NCBI GenBank assembly: GCA_007258455.2
Contig: VDFB02321307.1
Coordinates: 33,832-97,831 of the forward strand
Reading direction: 5' to 3'
Length of the DNA stretch: 64,000 bases
Source of the DNA: Sequoia sempervirens
Taxonomy: Eukaryota > Streptophyta > Pinopsida > Cupressales > Cupressaceae
Part shown: positions 1 through 10,858 of the stretch, one piece after another
Numbering within the stretch: the stretch's first letter is position 1
How the letters are laid out: the number at the start of each line of letters is the position of its first letter
Program-made: the position numbers and the translations under genes
The notes under the pieces: model-generated
What the model was told of the DNA's origin: nothing
The model's input: only the letters and a program-made list of their open reading frames with translations
Databases searched by the model: none

Positions 1-724
1 CCACCATTCTAGGGGTGATAAGACTTAACTCATCTTGTATATTGAACTTCAACCCATTTAGGTACCTTGATACTTTCTCCACCTCATCTTCCACATGACC
101 AACTCTTATACTTAGCTTGTGAAACTCCTCTGTATAAGCCATGACACCCATCTCCTTTTGTTTGTAGTTTTGTAGCCTTCTAAATGTTTGAATTGCATAA
201 TCACCGAGTAGAAATTGGCTCTTGATTTTAGCCACCATTCTATCCCATGAATTTATTTTTGACTTTTCCTTCTTCACCCTCTCTTCCTGCACATAATTCC
301 AGCAAGTTAAGGCAAGGCCTTTCAATTTTGTTTTGGAAAATTTCACCTTTTGGTCTTCTGCTACCTCTTCATACTCAAAATAGTTATCAAGTGCATCAAT
401 CCAACCTAGCACCTCTTCACTTTCCATCTTCACCTTAGGAGTTCCTCCTTTGACAACCTTCAACAACTTAGCCATTCTCAATTCATTAGGGTCCAACTCA
501 TCATCACCTTGGACTCCTCCTTGAGGGTTTTCATTCTCACCCTCTTCCTCATCCTCTTGATCACTTTGGTCTCTAGTGACCACACCTCTCCTTTAGTTTG
601 ATTCAAGTGCTACAAGTCTAGTTAGGACAGCTTCTTGAAACTCCTTTACTTGTCTCAACTCCTTGGCATATTTTTCTTTCAACTCTTTGACTTCTCTAGC
701 AGTTGGATTTCCTTTAGGAGGCAT
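1..724 (-). pseudogene. Ty3/gypsy Gag, N-terminal part, runs off window
   Basis: The minus strand reads as a retrotransposon Gag from an ATG at 724 down to the window edge. An N-terminal charged segment (MPPKGNPTAREVKELKEKY) leads into an acidic linker, then the Retrotrans_gag fold, with WIDALDNYFEYEEV, ALTCWNYVQEE, WDRMVAKIKSQF and YTEEFHKLS recognisable. This protein would form the particle that packages element RNA. One in-frame TAA near 592-600 interrupts the acidic linker; otherwise the frame is open to position 1. The start fits because a primer-binding site lies about 50 bases upstream. Protease and polymerase would lie left of the window. Identification as gypsy Gag is firm; lineage is not. 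Confidence 0.8.
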
Positions 725-770
725 CTTTGCTTCTTTCAAATTTCAACCTTTTCTACTTTTTGACCAAAAC

Positions 771-786
771 GTATGCTCTTCTACCA
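771..786 (-). other. Primer-binding site of the gypsy element at 1-724
   Basis: The minus strand reads TGGTAGAAGAGCATAC, close to the TGGTATCAGAGC type of primer-binding site that pairs with initiator tRNA-Met. It lies just upstream of the Gag start at 724, where a PBS belongs, so the element's 5' LTR should begin immediately to the right, near 788-791. Confidence 0.5.
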
Positions 787-787
787 A

Positions 788-2230
788 TTTGATGCAGAGA
801 AAAGTGGAGGTCATCAACAAAATCACAATCAAACAAACTTTGCAATTATGAAATCCTAATTTAGTAGTTTTCTCCCAAATTCTCCTATTCCCCTAGTAGT
901 ACTTGAAACAAGGGGTTTTCATCATAAATTTTAGAGAATTCCTTAAACCTATAAATTCAACACCATTTAGGGTACCCTTTGTGCCCATTAGAAACATATA
1001 AAAATTGAAGATATGGTTGTTTTGTAACAACACCCTCAAATTTGGATTGCTACGCTCCACTTAGGCCTAATTAGGCTTGTTTCCCAAAACAACAATGTGA
1101 TTTTCAATCTCCGAAATTCAATTCTTCACTTTAGAGAATCCAACATGTCACATGGGTTCTATAAACAAAAACTCCATCCACTGGAGCAATCACCAAATCA
1201 CCTTTCTACAAAACCCTAAGTCTACCTATCCTCCTAAGCCTAATACATGGTGATATTAGGCTAGGGCAGTATCAGACTTTCCCCTAACTCCATCCCCTAC
1301 TCCTACAAACACCCAAAACATCAAAACCATCCTACATACTTCCATTCCACTAATTCTCAGAGCTTTTCACTAGTGGAATGGGCCACATTTCATTTTTCTT
1401 CAATTAAACCCTTACTACCTAGGGTTTCAAACTATTTTCAGTAAAAATCCTCTAACTCCCTCCAAACTTGATGAAAACAAATGAAATCAACTGAAAATGA
1501 TAAAATACTCAACACTCCATCAATCCAAATAATTTTTAAAACATTTCTAGGCCGTACAGGGCTGTACAAACTTTTGTAGCAGCAAGAAATCAATTGAAAA
1601 CATAGAAAAACAAAGAATGTTTCTATTGTTTGATCTCAAAAATAACACTAGAAGTTTTCCTCGAGCTTCCCAAGGCATATATAAAATTTTACAAGCTAAA
1701 ACCAACTGTTGGGAAACTACCTTTTGAATGCCAATGGTTCAACTTCCCATACACACCAAAACTTGACATATTTTTACAAAATTGACCCCACATGACCCAA
1801 AACATGAAACCTAGTCTTAATAGACCTTATTACAAACAAAATTGAGTCAACATCACAAAATCTTAAAATTTGACCCTTATTTACAAAATGACCCAGGTGC
1901 CGCTGCACCAAACTTAATTGATGACAATATAATGCAACTAATTAAAGAAATAGTCTCTTCTCAACTACTACATTGTTATCATCAATTACAACACATTCTT
2001 GTTGACATTAATGACAACACCTTCATAATCACAACAATACCCCCCTTTTTCATTGATGGAAACACAAGATGTGAAAACCCATCAAACACACAATAGCTCT
2101 GAACATACGGATTTCCTTTTCTCTTTTCTCCCCTTTGCACAACTATCTCATTACAATCTCTCTCCTTGATACTTTCCTCTTTCACATAACTTTTATCTCT
2201 CTCCCATGGCTTCACTTTCCTTTTTCACAT
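788..2230. other. Non-coding, probably LTR sequence of two minus-strand elements
   Basis: No open frame here has protein-like content. The left part should be the 5' LTR of the gypsy element, since it adjoins the PBS; a TATA-like stretch (TTTTATATATGCC on the minus strand, near 1675-1690) fits a minus-strand LTR promoter. The right part should hold the 3' LTR of the copia remnant, whose purine tract ends at 2231. I could not place the boundary between the two because the partner LTRs are outside the window or deleted. Confidence 0.35.
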
Positions 2231-2252
2231 GAATTCTCTCTCTCCCCCTTTG
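2231..2252 (-). other. Polypurine tract of the copia remnant
   Basis: The minus strand reads AAAGGGGGAGAGAGAGAATTC, preceded by GATGCC. This is the usual plus-strand primer just upstream of a 3' LTR, whose TG would lie at about 2228-2229. Similar GGGGGAG words at about 2290 and 2425 may be older tracts. Confidence 0.5.
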
Positions 2253-2546
2253 GCATCAATGGAAAAGGATAAGGTATTTTTAATTTTTCTCCCCCTTCAA
2301 GACATAGAACTAAGATACTTGCAACTGTTTTGAATATTCCCCTTAGGAGTATACATCAATGAACTTAGCAACCTTTGCACCATGACAACATAAATTTCAT
2401 ATTGCAAAAATGTTACTACCTACTCCCCCTAAGAGGTAGCTACTAACATCAGTCCAAACAAAGAATGAATCCATAGATTCACTAGACTGATGCATCTCCA
2501 TATGCATCTAGTTTAAAGAAGTAGGGGAAATAACCCCCAACTTCTC

Positions 2547-3017
2547 CTAAAGATATTCAAAAGTATCCTTAGGAAGATTCTTAGTAAATATATCAACAAT
2601 TTGATTCTTTGTAGGTACATATTCAAGCTTCACTTCATTCTCCACAACCTTCTCTCTCAAAAAGTGATACCTAATTGATATATGCTTTGTTCTTGAATGC
2701 ATCACTATATTCTTTGAAATATTGATTGGACTTGTATTATCACAAAAGATAGAAATAAGATCATCATACACTACTCTGATATCTTTCAAAGTCTGTCTCA
2801 TCCATAATACCCATGTATAGCAAGATTTTATTGTAATATACTCAACCTTTGAATTAGATAAAGAAATAGAATCTTGTTTCTTGCTAAGAAATGATACAAA
2901 TCTACATCTGAGAAAGAATGCACCACCACTAGTGATTTTCTTGTAATCAACACAACTAGCCCAATCTGCATCTATGTAAGCACTCAATATGAATTCATTA
3001 TCCATAGGATACCACAA
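2547..3017 (-). pseudogene. copia RNase H domain
   Basis: This is a 156-codon open stretch on the minus strand. It matches the copia RNase H that degrades the RNA strand during reverse transcription. Landmarks are the first catalytic aspartate in AYIDADWASCVD, the TSGGAFFL strand, SLSNSKVEYI (glutamate in helix A), IFCDNTSPINISKN (aspartate) and the C-terminal HFLREKV / PTKNQIVDIFTK segment typical of copia. All four acidic positions look present, so this domain is well kept, but it is cut off from RT by stops and frameshifts. Confidence 0.85.
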
Positions 3018-3019
3018 GC

Positions 3020-3880
3020 CATAATCCTAAGTGTCCTTCAAATATTTGAATATCCTCTTCATTGCTACAACATGTGCCTCTTTAGGATCTTCTTGAAATC
3101 TAGCCTGAAGACAAACAACATGCATGATATTTAGTCTAGTTGCAGTTAGGTATAGTAGTCCACCAATCATAGATCTATAATTTCTCTAATCAATCTTGGT
3201 GGTTTCATCACCCTTACTCAGTTCACAACTAGTAACCATAGGAGTACATACCTATTTGGAGTCATCATTCCAAAATTCTTCAACATCTCTCTAACATACT
3301 TTGATTGTGAAATGGAATATTCCTTTATTTGTTTTATTGATTTTTAGCCCAAGGAAGAAATTCATCTCCCCAAGAATAGACATCTCAAACTCTTTATGCA
3401 TCTCTTCTAGAAATTTTTTCATATAGCTTCATTTCCTTCAATGATTATGTCATCAACATACACAACTACTATCAAGATTCAATCTTCCTCAACCTTAAAG
3501 TAAAGATTAATATTTGTGATGCCCTTGTTAAATCCTTGCTATATCAAATATATGTCCAACCTTGCATACCAAGCTCTGGGAGATTACTTCAATCCATACA
3601 ATGCCTTTTTCAATCTACAAACCATATTAGGTTTATCTAACAACTGAAATCCTTCAGGTTGTTCCATGTAAACTTCTTCCAATTCTCCATTCAAGAAAGT
3701 AGACTTCTCATCCATCAGATAAACTTTAAAGTCTTTATGTGTTGCAAAAGCCAAAAGCATTATGATTGCTTCCATTCTATCCATCAGGGAAAATTTCTCC
3801 TCAAAGTCTATTCCTTCAACTTGTGCATATCCATTACACACAAGCCTTGCCTTGTTTCTTACCACTTCTCCATCCTCATT
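3020..3880 (-). pseudogene. copia reverse transcriptase
   Basis: The N-terminal part (3584-3865) is open and reads KARLVCNGYAQVEGIDFEEKF, then DEKSTFLNGELEEVYMEQPEGF and CRLKKALYGLK, the signature of copia RT. The first catalytic aspartate lies in the DEKSTFLNG block (family consensus DVKTAFLNG). The catalytic YVDD motif is at 3449-3460. Beyond the ALYGLK block there are stops and at least two frame changes, so no polymerase could be made. Assignment of the domain is secure. Confidence 0.85.
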
Positions 3881-4222
3881 TAGCTTGTAACTAAATACCC
3901 ATTTAATTCAAATAATGTTTTTGTTTTCAGGTCTAGGAACCAGTTCCCAAGTTTGATTCTTCTCAATATGCATAAGTTATTCTTCCATATCCTTCATCCA
4001 ATGTTCATATTTTCATGCTTCACTTACCATATTAGGTTCAATTTTAGAGAGTAAACATAGATTCACATTTGCTTCAACAACTCTTCTTCTTGTCAACACA
4101 CCTTTTTTTTTGTCTCTAATGATTTTTTCTTCAAAATGATTTCTCTATACATACTTAGGGGTCTTTTTGGTCTTTTCCAGAGCTTCTTCCTCTTCATTAT
4201 ATACTTCTTTCTCCTTAGATTT

Positions 4223-4726
4223 TTATTCTTCTTCTTCTTCTCCGCAAGAAGTCTCATCTGACTCATGTCCATCTATTACAACTAAATTTTGTAAATCTTC
4301 ATCAACCTTAACCCTTGCACTTTCAAGAATTCTTCTTAGTCTTATATTGTAACATTTGTAAGCTTTTATTTTAGTAGAATATCCAAGGAATATGCCTTCA
4401 TTAGACCTTGCATCAAACTTTCCTAACTTTTCATCATCCCTTATGATATAGCATTTGCTTCCAAACATTCTAAAGTACTTGACAATAGGAATCCTTCTAT
4501 ATTACAACTCATAGGGAGTATTTTTGTTGTTATATTTTTCTTGAAATATGTTAAGTATGTAAACAGTAGTATGAATTGCTTCTCTCCAGTATACTTTGGG
4601 TAGATTTTCTTCTCTCATCATAGTCCTTGCAACTTCTTGAATAGTACTATTTTTCCTTTCAACTACTCCATTTTTCTGAGGAGTCCAAAAACATAAGATT
4701 GTATCCTTTGCTAAACATTTGTCCAA
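4223..4726 (-). pseudogene. copia integrase, C-terminal part only
   Basis: Two overlapping minus-strand frames cover TPQKNGVVERKNSTIQEVAR (the stretch with the third catalytic glutamate of the DDE integrase), the YWREAIHTTVYILN helix, and then the copia-specific tail FGSKCYIIRDDEKLGKFDAR with FLGYSTKIKAYKCYN. An acidic, serine-rich linker (DGHESDETSCGEEEEE) leads toward RT. The zinc finger and the first two catalytic aspartates are absent because of the deletion near 4690. Confidence 0.85.
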
Positions 4727-4914
4727 AACTCAAGAGGTTATGTCTTAAACCTTTAACATTGTAAACATCTTCAGTATTATGGTTGACATAAAAATTGATT
4801 GAACCTATTCCACAAATCTTAGCACTTGAATCATCTCCAAATTTAACAAGTTCTCCATCATATTTTTCAAGTTTTAAAAACTTACTCTTATCTTTGGTCA
4901 TATGATTTGAGAAA
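4690..4914 (-). pseudogene. copia protease tail, fused to integrase by a deletion
   Basis: The minus strand reads SNHMTKDKSKF, then VKFGDDSSAKICGIG and YNVKGLRHNLLSFGQ, the conserved segment after the copia protease active site. At about 4690 it passes from KGYNLMFLD directly into the integrase block TPQKNGVVERKN, so the pre-integrase finger and integrase core are gone and the frame changes. The DSG catalytic end is cut off at 4914/4915 by the CACTA-like sequence. Confidence 0.75.
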
Positions 4915-5440
4915 CACTAGTAGAAAAATAGCAATAAATGACTAAACAAACTACTAAAAATTCCATATAAAAGACTAAGCTTGGTCACATGACCATTAGA
5001 AGTTTATTGTCGGTCATTTATAATGTGACCAAATTTATGATTAAACCATTTTTAGTCATTTATTGGTTGTTTTGATTGATCAATTTGGTAGTATATTTAT
5101 TTGTTAATTTAGTCATATATTTAGTCATATAAATGACTAAGTTTGGTCACCTGACCATATTAGTAGTTTATTTCCAATCATTTATAATGCAACCAAATTT
5201 ATGACTAAACCATTTTTAGTCATTTATTGGTTGTTTTGATTGATCAATTTGGTAGTATATTTAGTCATTAATTTAGTGCTTGATTTAGTCATATTTATTC
5301 ACCGATTTTTGTTAATTGGTAGTATATTTATTCACTAATTTCTATAAATTGGTAGTATATTTAGTCAATTTAATTATTAATTGATATCAATTAGTAGTAT
5401 ATTTAGTCATTTTAATTGACTGATATTTGAGGATTTAAAC
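4915..5440 (+). mobile_element. CACTA-type DNA transposon terminus with subterminal repeats
   Basis: The sequence switches abruptly from copia protease to CACTAGTAGAAAAATAGC, the form of the terminal inverted repeat of plant En/Spm (CACTA) transposons. The next ~500 bases hold about a dozen copies of TTTAGTCAT or its complement ATGACTAAA, resembling the subterminal repeats that bind CACTA transposase. A longer block of ~100 bases (about 5003-5100) recurs at 5155-5262. I did not find the opposite end (a CTACTAGTG terminus) or a transposase gene, so this may be one end of a deletion derivative or a fragment. Confidence 0.5.
5003..5262. repeat. Direct duplication of ~100 bp in the CACTA subterminal region
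   Basis: The block from GACCATTAGAAGTTTATT to the end of GATCAATTTGGTAGTATATTTA at 5003-5100 recurs at 5155-5262 with a few substitutions. The second halves (TTTAGTCATTTATTGGTTG onward) are identical for about 45 bases. Confidence 0.75.
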
Positions 5441-6720
5441 ATAAAACACAAAAATACACATCAATAATCAATTGCACACAATAAGAAACCATTGAGAAGG
5501 TAAAATCACTAAAATTTATTAAAAGAATGGTGTTCTTACAGCTTTCACAAGCCTAAAATATCTATCTTTCTTGAAAAATTCTTAGAAACAGAGTATTACA
5601 ATGTTTATTTTCAGTCACAAGACTGAAAATCTAAGTTACAATGCAAAAAAATGATAAGAAAGAAACTTCTCCAAGTTTACAATGCTTTACCAAAAAGTGA
5701 AAATAACTAAATCAAAATGAAAGGTGTGCCCTTTTCCTACAAGCCTTTCCAAATCCTTAGCAATCTATTACAATAGGTAAGTGACATGTTTCATAGTTTG
5801 AAAAGTCAAAAAGCCATTGGATGCCTTACTGTTGCTTCCTCTTATTTTGTTATTGAAAAGAACTGCTAAGTGGCATGGGGAAGGATGAATGTTGATATTT
5901 CTTTAACCTCTTGTATTTTTTGCATCCTAGATACTTGCAACCATCTGGATTAGTTCAAACTGATCCCTTGATGCTTGGAAATGATAAAGCTGACCATTAA
6001 ATCTCCTTAACTGGCTCTTCAATAATTTGCATGGTAATAGGGCATGTGTGAACTATCAGTAATTGATTCTCAACCAGCCTAACTAATTCCAAAGGTCATA
6101 TAATCTACCCCATCATTCTAGCACTTGTCCTTCTTGACTGCAACCAAGGGGTATGTTACTTGTGGCCATTAAAATATTTACATTTGCATCTCTTCTTCCT
6201 TTCAATTTGACTCCATGTAACATACCTCTTAGGACTGATTTATGAAGCTTTCTTCTTTTGTTTTGTTGGCATTGTTCTTGTTACGATAAATACTCCATCC
6301 AAAAACTTTGTTTGGAATATAACATTGGTATTGTTAAACATGTCTTTCTTTATAGAAACAATGATAAGTTGTGCATTGTATCATGACAAGTGAGTATCTA
6401 GAAAAAAATCCAATACAAAAAATGAATATATAATCTTATCTTTTGCATTACCAAGAAAATGCGTATACCTAAGAATGAGGGAATGATCCTTTGTCATTCT
6501 TCCAATTTTTTATGTGTGATTGAGGTTGGTAGCAGCGTCAACCTACAAAGATTCAACCTACATTATTAAAAACATAGTTGTTTAATGGATAACAAACTAT
6601 TTAAATCACCATTCATCATCTCTGTAAAGTATTTTAAAATTTTCTAATTCCGAGCCAACCATGAGAATTTCAAGTTGCATCTATTGAGCAAAAACCAAGC
6701 CTAGGATATGAATAAATATT
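5441..6720. other. AT-rich DNA without recognisable genes
   Basis: No frame on either strand shows family motifs or runs far without stops. It might be the interior of the CACTA element or older repeat DNA; nothing decides between them. Confidence 0.4.
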
Positions 6721-6724
6721 TTAT

Positions 6725-7180
6725 ATAGTTTCAGTCTAGATTTTCCTCCTGGTATGGAGCTTAATCACTACATTGTCAATAAAAATATAGATTTTTTCCC
6801 AGAAACTTTTTGCATCCTCTTTGTGCAATGAGGAGAGAAATATGAACATTGAAAAGTATGAATGCACAATAGCATTGAGTTGGAAACTCACCAACTGATA
6901 AAGAAAACTTGAAAAGTCTTTCGAGTAAACATCCTAGAGAAAACCAAAAGAAACAGACAAGAAAAACAACATACAAAAAGAACATACAAAAACTATATAT
7001 ATGTATATATGATACTTTCAGTCTAGAATTTCCTTTATGAACAACACCCACAAGTAAGAATGTACAACAACATTGAGTTAGAAACTCACAACTAATAAAA
7101 GAAAACTTGAGAAGTCTATAATGTAAGATAAAATAAATAGCAATAGATAAAAATGCCACTACAGAAAGAACATCTATATA
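6725..7180. repeat. Diverged tandem duplication, ~195-bp period
   Basis: The segment around 6864-6920 (TTGGAAACTCACCAACTGAT and flanks) recurs at 7058-7116 with substitutions and small gaps; the motif TTTCAGTCTAGA precedes both copies, at about 6727 and 7015. A short TATATATGTATATATG run sits between the copies. Confidence 0.65.
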
Positions 7181-7390
7181 TATCCTTATCCTAGCTCTAT
7201 AGTTGGGTCAGTTATCAATTATGTAGTTTAACGGTAAGTACTTTCCTACTCAGTAGAAAATAAATATATTAATTTATGGCCAAGACTATTCTGATATCCA
7301 ATCAAACAAAAAGAAGGAAAAATTACTTCTAATACAAAATTGAAAGATTCATATCGAGCACAAAACATGTCACAAAATAAACATGCTTTC

Positions 7391-7506
7391 TGGCAAAAAT
7401 CCCTTACTTGGTATTTAAATCAAACTTCTTAGGCAAGAGTCCCTTATATAGTATTCAAAGCAAAATTTTCAGGAAAGAAGCCCTTATACAATACTCAAAG
7501 CATAGG
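7391..7506. repeat. Three-unit minisatellite, ~40-bp period
   Basis: Three adjacent degenerate units each read roughly GGCAAGA.TCCCTTATA.A, then GTATTCAAAGCAAA. Units start at about 7391, 7433 and 7473. Confidence 0.7.
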
Positions 7507-9080
7507 ATGCAATGAAACTTAGATCATAGTCAATATTGATAAACAAAAAGCGCTTTTGAAGTATAACCATGCATAGTTATGGAAACTCAACATTTCCATA
7601 AGCCATTTATGAGCAGATTACATGTAAAATTTAGTATTAAGGTTGATAAGGGAAGATTGCACAAACATACAATCAATATCAAATATCATCATTAATGCAG
7701 ATGAACTTCTCAAGAATTCTTTTTCAAAAGAGACAAGATTCAAGAATAGTTTATGTGATGACTAAGATACCATGAAGAATCCCAAAACTTATTAATGAAC
7801 TAGACAACAACTTGATGAGAAAAACTAAAGAAGTATAGGAAATTATCTTTCCTTTAGCAAAGATAAAGTATCGGGGCCTAAAGTCTCTCCAATCCTGATT
7901 TATCAGTATTTCTTGTTTCTCACCAAAGAAGAATATGGTGGAGGAACCCAGGAGAAATTAGAAAAAAACCACACCAAATTCTAAACATCACAAATGCATT
8001 CCTTGTTGACAAGGTTCTACATGCAATATACTTTATCAATACAGGATAATTTCTCTATGAAACCTGATATATTAAATTGTTTCTTCACTTATTTCCATGA
8101 TGTTGAAAATGATGACCCAATTTACTTCTATTCTCAATTTCCCTTCATGCAAGGAAGATAAATAACTGACAACATAATTTTTTTATATGAAATTTTACAC
8201 TCTAATTTTTTTTTTTTAAAAACAAGGTTCACAATCAGATTAGATACATAAAGATTCATGGACACATTTAAACAAAATTTTAAGGTCAGGTCATTAGCAC
8301 CATTGGATTCAACAATTGGATGGTGGAATGGATTTATTCCTAAATAAAATCTCCAAACAACTCCTTTTTAATTGATAAAGACACAAGTTTGCCTGTTTTC
8401 CTCAAGATAACTTCAACAATGAGACCATTTAAGTCCTACCTATTCATCTTTATAAGAAGCACGCTTTGCCAAAGGATGGAAAAGACCAAAACTAGGGGTG
8501 TGATACATGGGATTTTAGTTGTGACTATGGGGCAATATTTCACAAATTTTCATTGTCATTTCCACTCTATTTTCTCATTATTTATAATCTAGGAAATTAA
8601 ATATCTGAAGGATTAAGCTCCAATTATTCTTGGAGCATGCAGATGGGGGAAATTATTAAAATTATTTGATTTAAAGAGATAAATATCTCATTAAAATATC
8701 TTGCCTTTATTCTGCACTTCAATCCACACATGAATTATGAAATCCAAAGCTCAATCATTGGCTCCTTATCAACACAAAACATATGATAACAAGGAGCATT
8801 TTGATGTGCTTTTGTTTTTTTGAAGATAATGATAATGATTCTCAACTGGAACAAAAGATAAAAGAGATGAATGCTTGCATAAAAGAAATTGAAGGAGATA
8901 ATAGGTGGTGAGGTTGGGAAAGTAAAAAAACAAGCCAATGAAATATCACCATACCCACAATGCACAGGGTCACTCTAGGATATTCCTACATCACCTCAGA
9001 AGGGCAAGCAATAAACCCTAGAAATGGTGTGGTGGAAGCATAAGAAAAAATTCCATTGCATTAAAATATGGTAAATATTT
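7507..9080. other. AT-rich DNA without recognisable genes
   Basis: I see only short unrelated frames here, plus a T run at about 8205-8217. No transposon termini or RNA genes were recognised. Confidence 0.4.
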
Positions 9081-9087
9081 TATAGGG

Positions 9088-9404
9088 AAATTTTTATTAA
9101 ATTCACAAGCATTGAATTTATTTTGAAGAAATATAAATTGTGTGTGGGAAAGCGGGCAACTCAATGCTTTACTCATGGCCCTGCAACAAACACATGAAGA
9201 CATTTTATAATACATGTGGGATTGCAATGAAGCCTCAAAAAAATATTATTGAAATAAAATGTCATGAATTTTTTTTGAGAAAATTTATTAAAATTGCAGC
9301 TATGAATTTATTTTGGGAGATATAACTTTTATCATTGGAATAAATTAAAAGGTGTGCAGGAATGTGGGTAACCCAAAACCTTCCCTGCATTCCCGCAAAG
9401 GCCA
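9088..9404. repeat. Weak ~190-bp tandem duplication
   Basis: The words ATGAATTTATTTTG and GTGTG.AGGAATGTGGGTAACCCAA at about 9305-9375 echo TTGAATTTATTTTG and GTGTGTGGGAAAGCGGGCAAC at about 9112-9163. The copies are well diverged, so the call is tentative. Confidence 0.35.
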
Positions 9405-10831
9405 GAGTAAAAATCTTAATGTGGATGCAATTCTACAAGCCCAAATAATCAATATTACAAGCCATGGAAATTTATGCTCACAAATCTTTCTATCTCTAAG
9501 CATCAACATGGAAAAAAATTGCAAAAAAAACCAAGAATAGTAAATCCAAGATGTAGATCTATTTTCCACACCACAGTATGAATTCAAACCAATATCTCTC
9601 CATTTTAAGAGAAAATATTTGTATATTTACAATTTATTTACCAAAATGTTTGCTTGGTAAATATCACTCAACCAAGTACATAGATCATATGTTTTAATCT
9701 TTAGAAACATTCAATAGGACAATGTCTACAAGACAAAGCTAAATTTTCTCCATTTCTTTCTTATTCATCTTATCCCACTTATCTTTATCTATCTTATCTG
9801 GTTTATTTTTCTTTGTGTTTTTCCAAACATTGATCCCTCTCTTCAAGGACAACCTCCATTTTTAAATTCCATAACCTACATTTGGTTCCCTTTAACTTTT
9901 CAATATCCAATCAAGATGAGGATGTGGATATAGATTGTACACAAATATGCAAAATAAATTTAGCCCAAAAATCACAATATAGCTCATAAAACCTTCACAC
10001 TTCTACAAAATTAAAAGAATTGGCCATGATTTGATACGAAATGTTGTAAATGAAGGTAACCAACTATATATGAATTTTTTTTTGTAACTATTAAATTAAT
10101 TTAACCAACAATAAAACAAATGGAGAAAGAAAATAAATCAACATAAATAAGTATAAAACAAAAGAAATAAACACATAACATATTATTTACATGGAAACAA
10201 TAGTTCATGAAAAAATCCACCAATAAGAGAGGCCCAAGTATATATTATTGTTCACAATAAACATTTCATAAAATCTTTCCTTTTTCCTCTTCAATCTTCA
10301 ATCCTTTAGCACTTACATACAAAAAAAATCTACATAGTATTACCTCCTTTAACATCAATTTTATAGCATTTTCACCCCCTAAATGGGGTATAGAAGTTGG
10401 TTATCATATCCGAAATCCTTCCCTGGAAGAATCCAAGAATTAATTACATATCCTAATTTAGGTTACAACTCACTAACCAAATGTGACACATAGTTTGTTC
10501 TTATGGACACCTTGCTTTTCCACATTGTAAAGTAGTTGTTTTCTTTTTTCCCAAGGTGTTTTAACCTCAAAAAAAAATTACAAGCATCCAAAAAACCCTA
10601 ATTGGAATTTGGGTTCTTAAAACCATCATAACCTCTAAGGTTCCTTTTTGATAAATAGTAACTTCCTATTGGTAAAAAATTAGTCACTGGCCCCTAGTAA
10701 ATAAAATTTACCATACCAGTACAACCCTAATGGTAAAAAATAATTAGTGCTAATAGTGAATCCCTCATCCCTCATCCCTTTTAATGATTTAAAAATAATA
10801 TTATGATAGATTAATGCATAGGATTTTAAAA
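9405..10831. other. AT-rich DNA flanking the long-LTR element
   Basis: No coding potential or transposon end is seen. It ends sharply at the TG of the 5' LTR at 10832. The five bases before that TG (TAAAA) do not match the five after the 3' LTR (AGATT), so this flank may not be the original target site. Confidence 0.4.
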
Positions 10832-10858
10832 TGAAGAAAAATTTCTAACATTGCTGAG

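Larger units (their letters stand above)
2231..4914 (-). mobile_element. Ty1/copia retrotransposon remnant, internally deleted
   Basis: On the minus strand the order is protease tail, integrase tail, reverse transcriptase, RNase H, then a 3' purine tract. Integrase before RT identifies Ty1/copia. Gag, most of the protease and the integrase core are missing. Frameshifts and stops occur in every domain. The protease end is abutted by a CACTA-like terminus at 4915. The long 3' untranslated stretch (2231-2546) has several GGGGGAG words, as in copia elements of the SIRE/Angela kind, but I do not assign a lineage. Confidence 0.8.

Noticed and set aside
10822..10831. Possible target duplication of the long-LTR element (GGATT/TAAAA versus AGATT)
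   Set aside because: No five-base match sits directly at both ends; the near match GGATT is six bases away.
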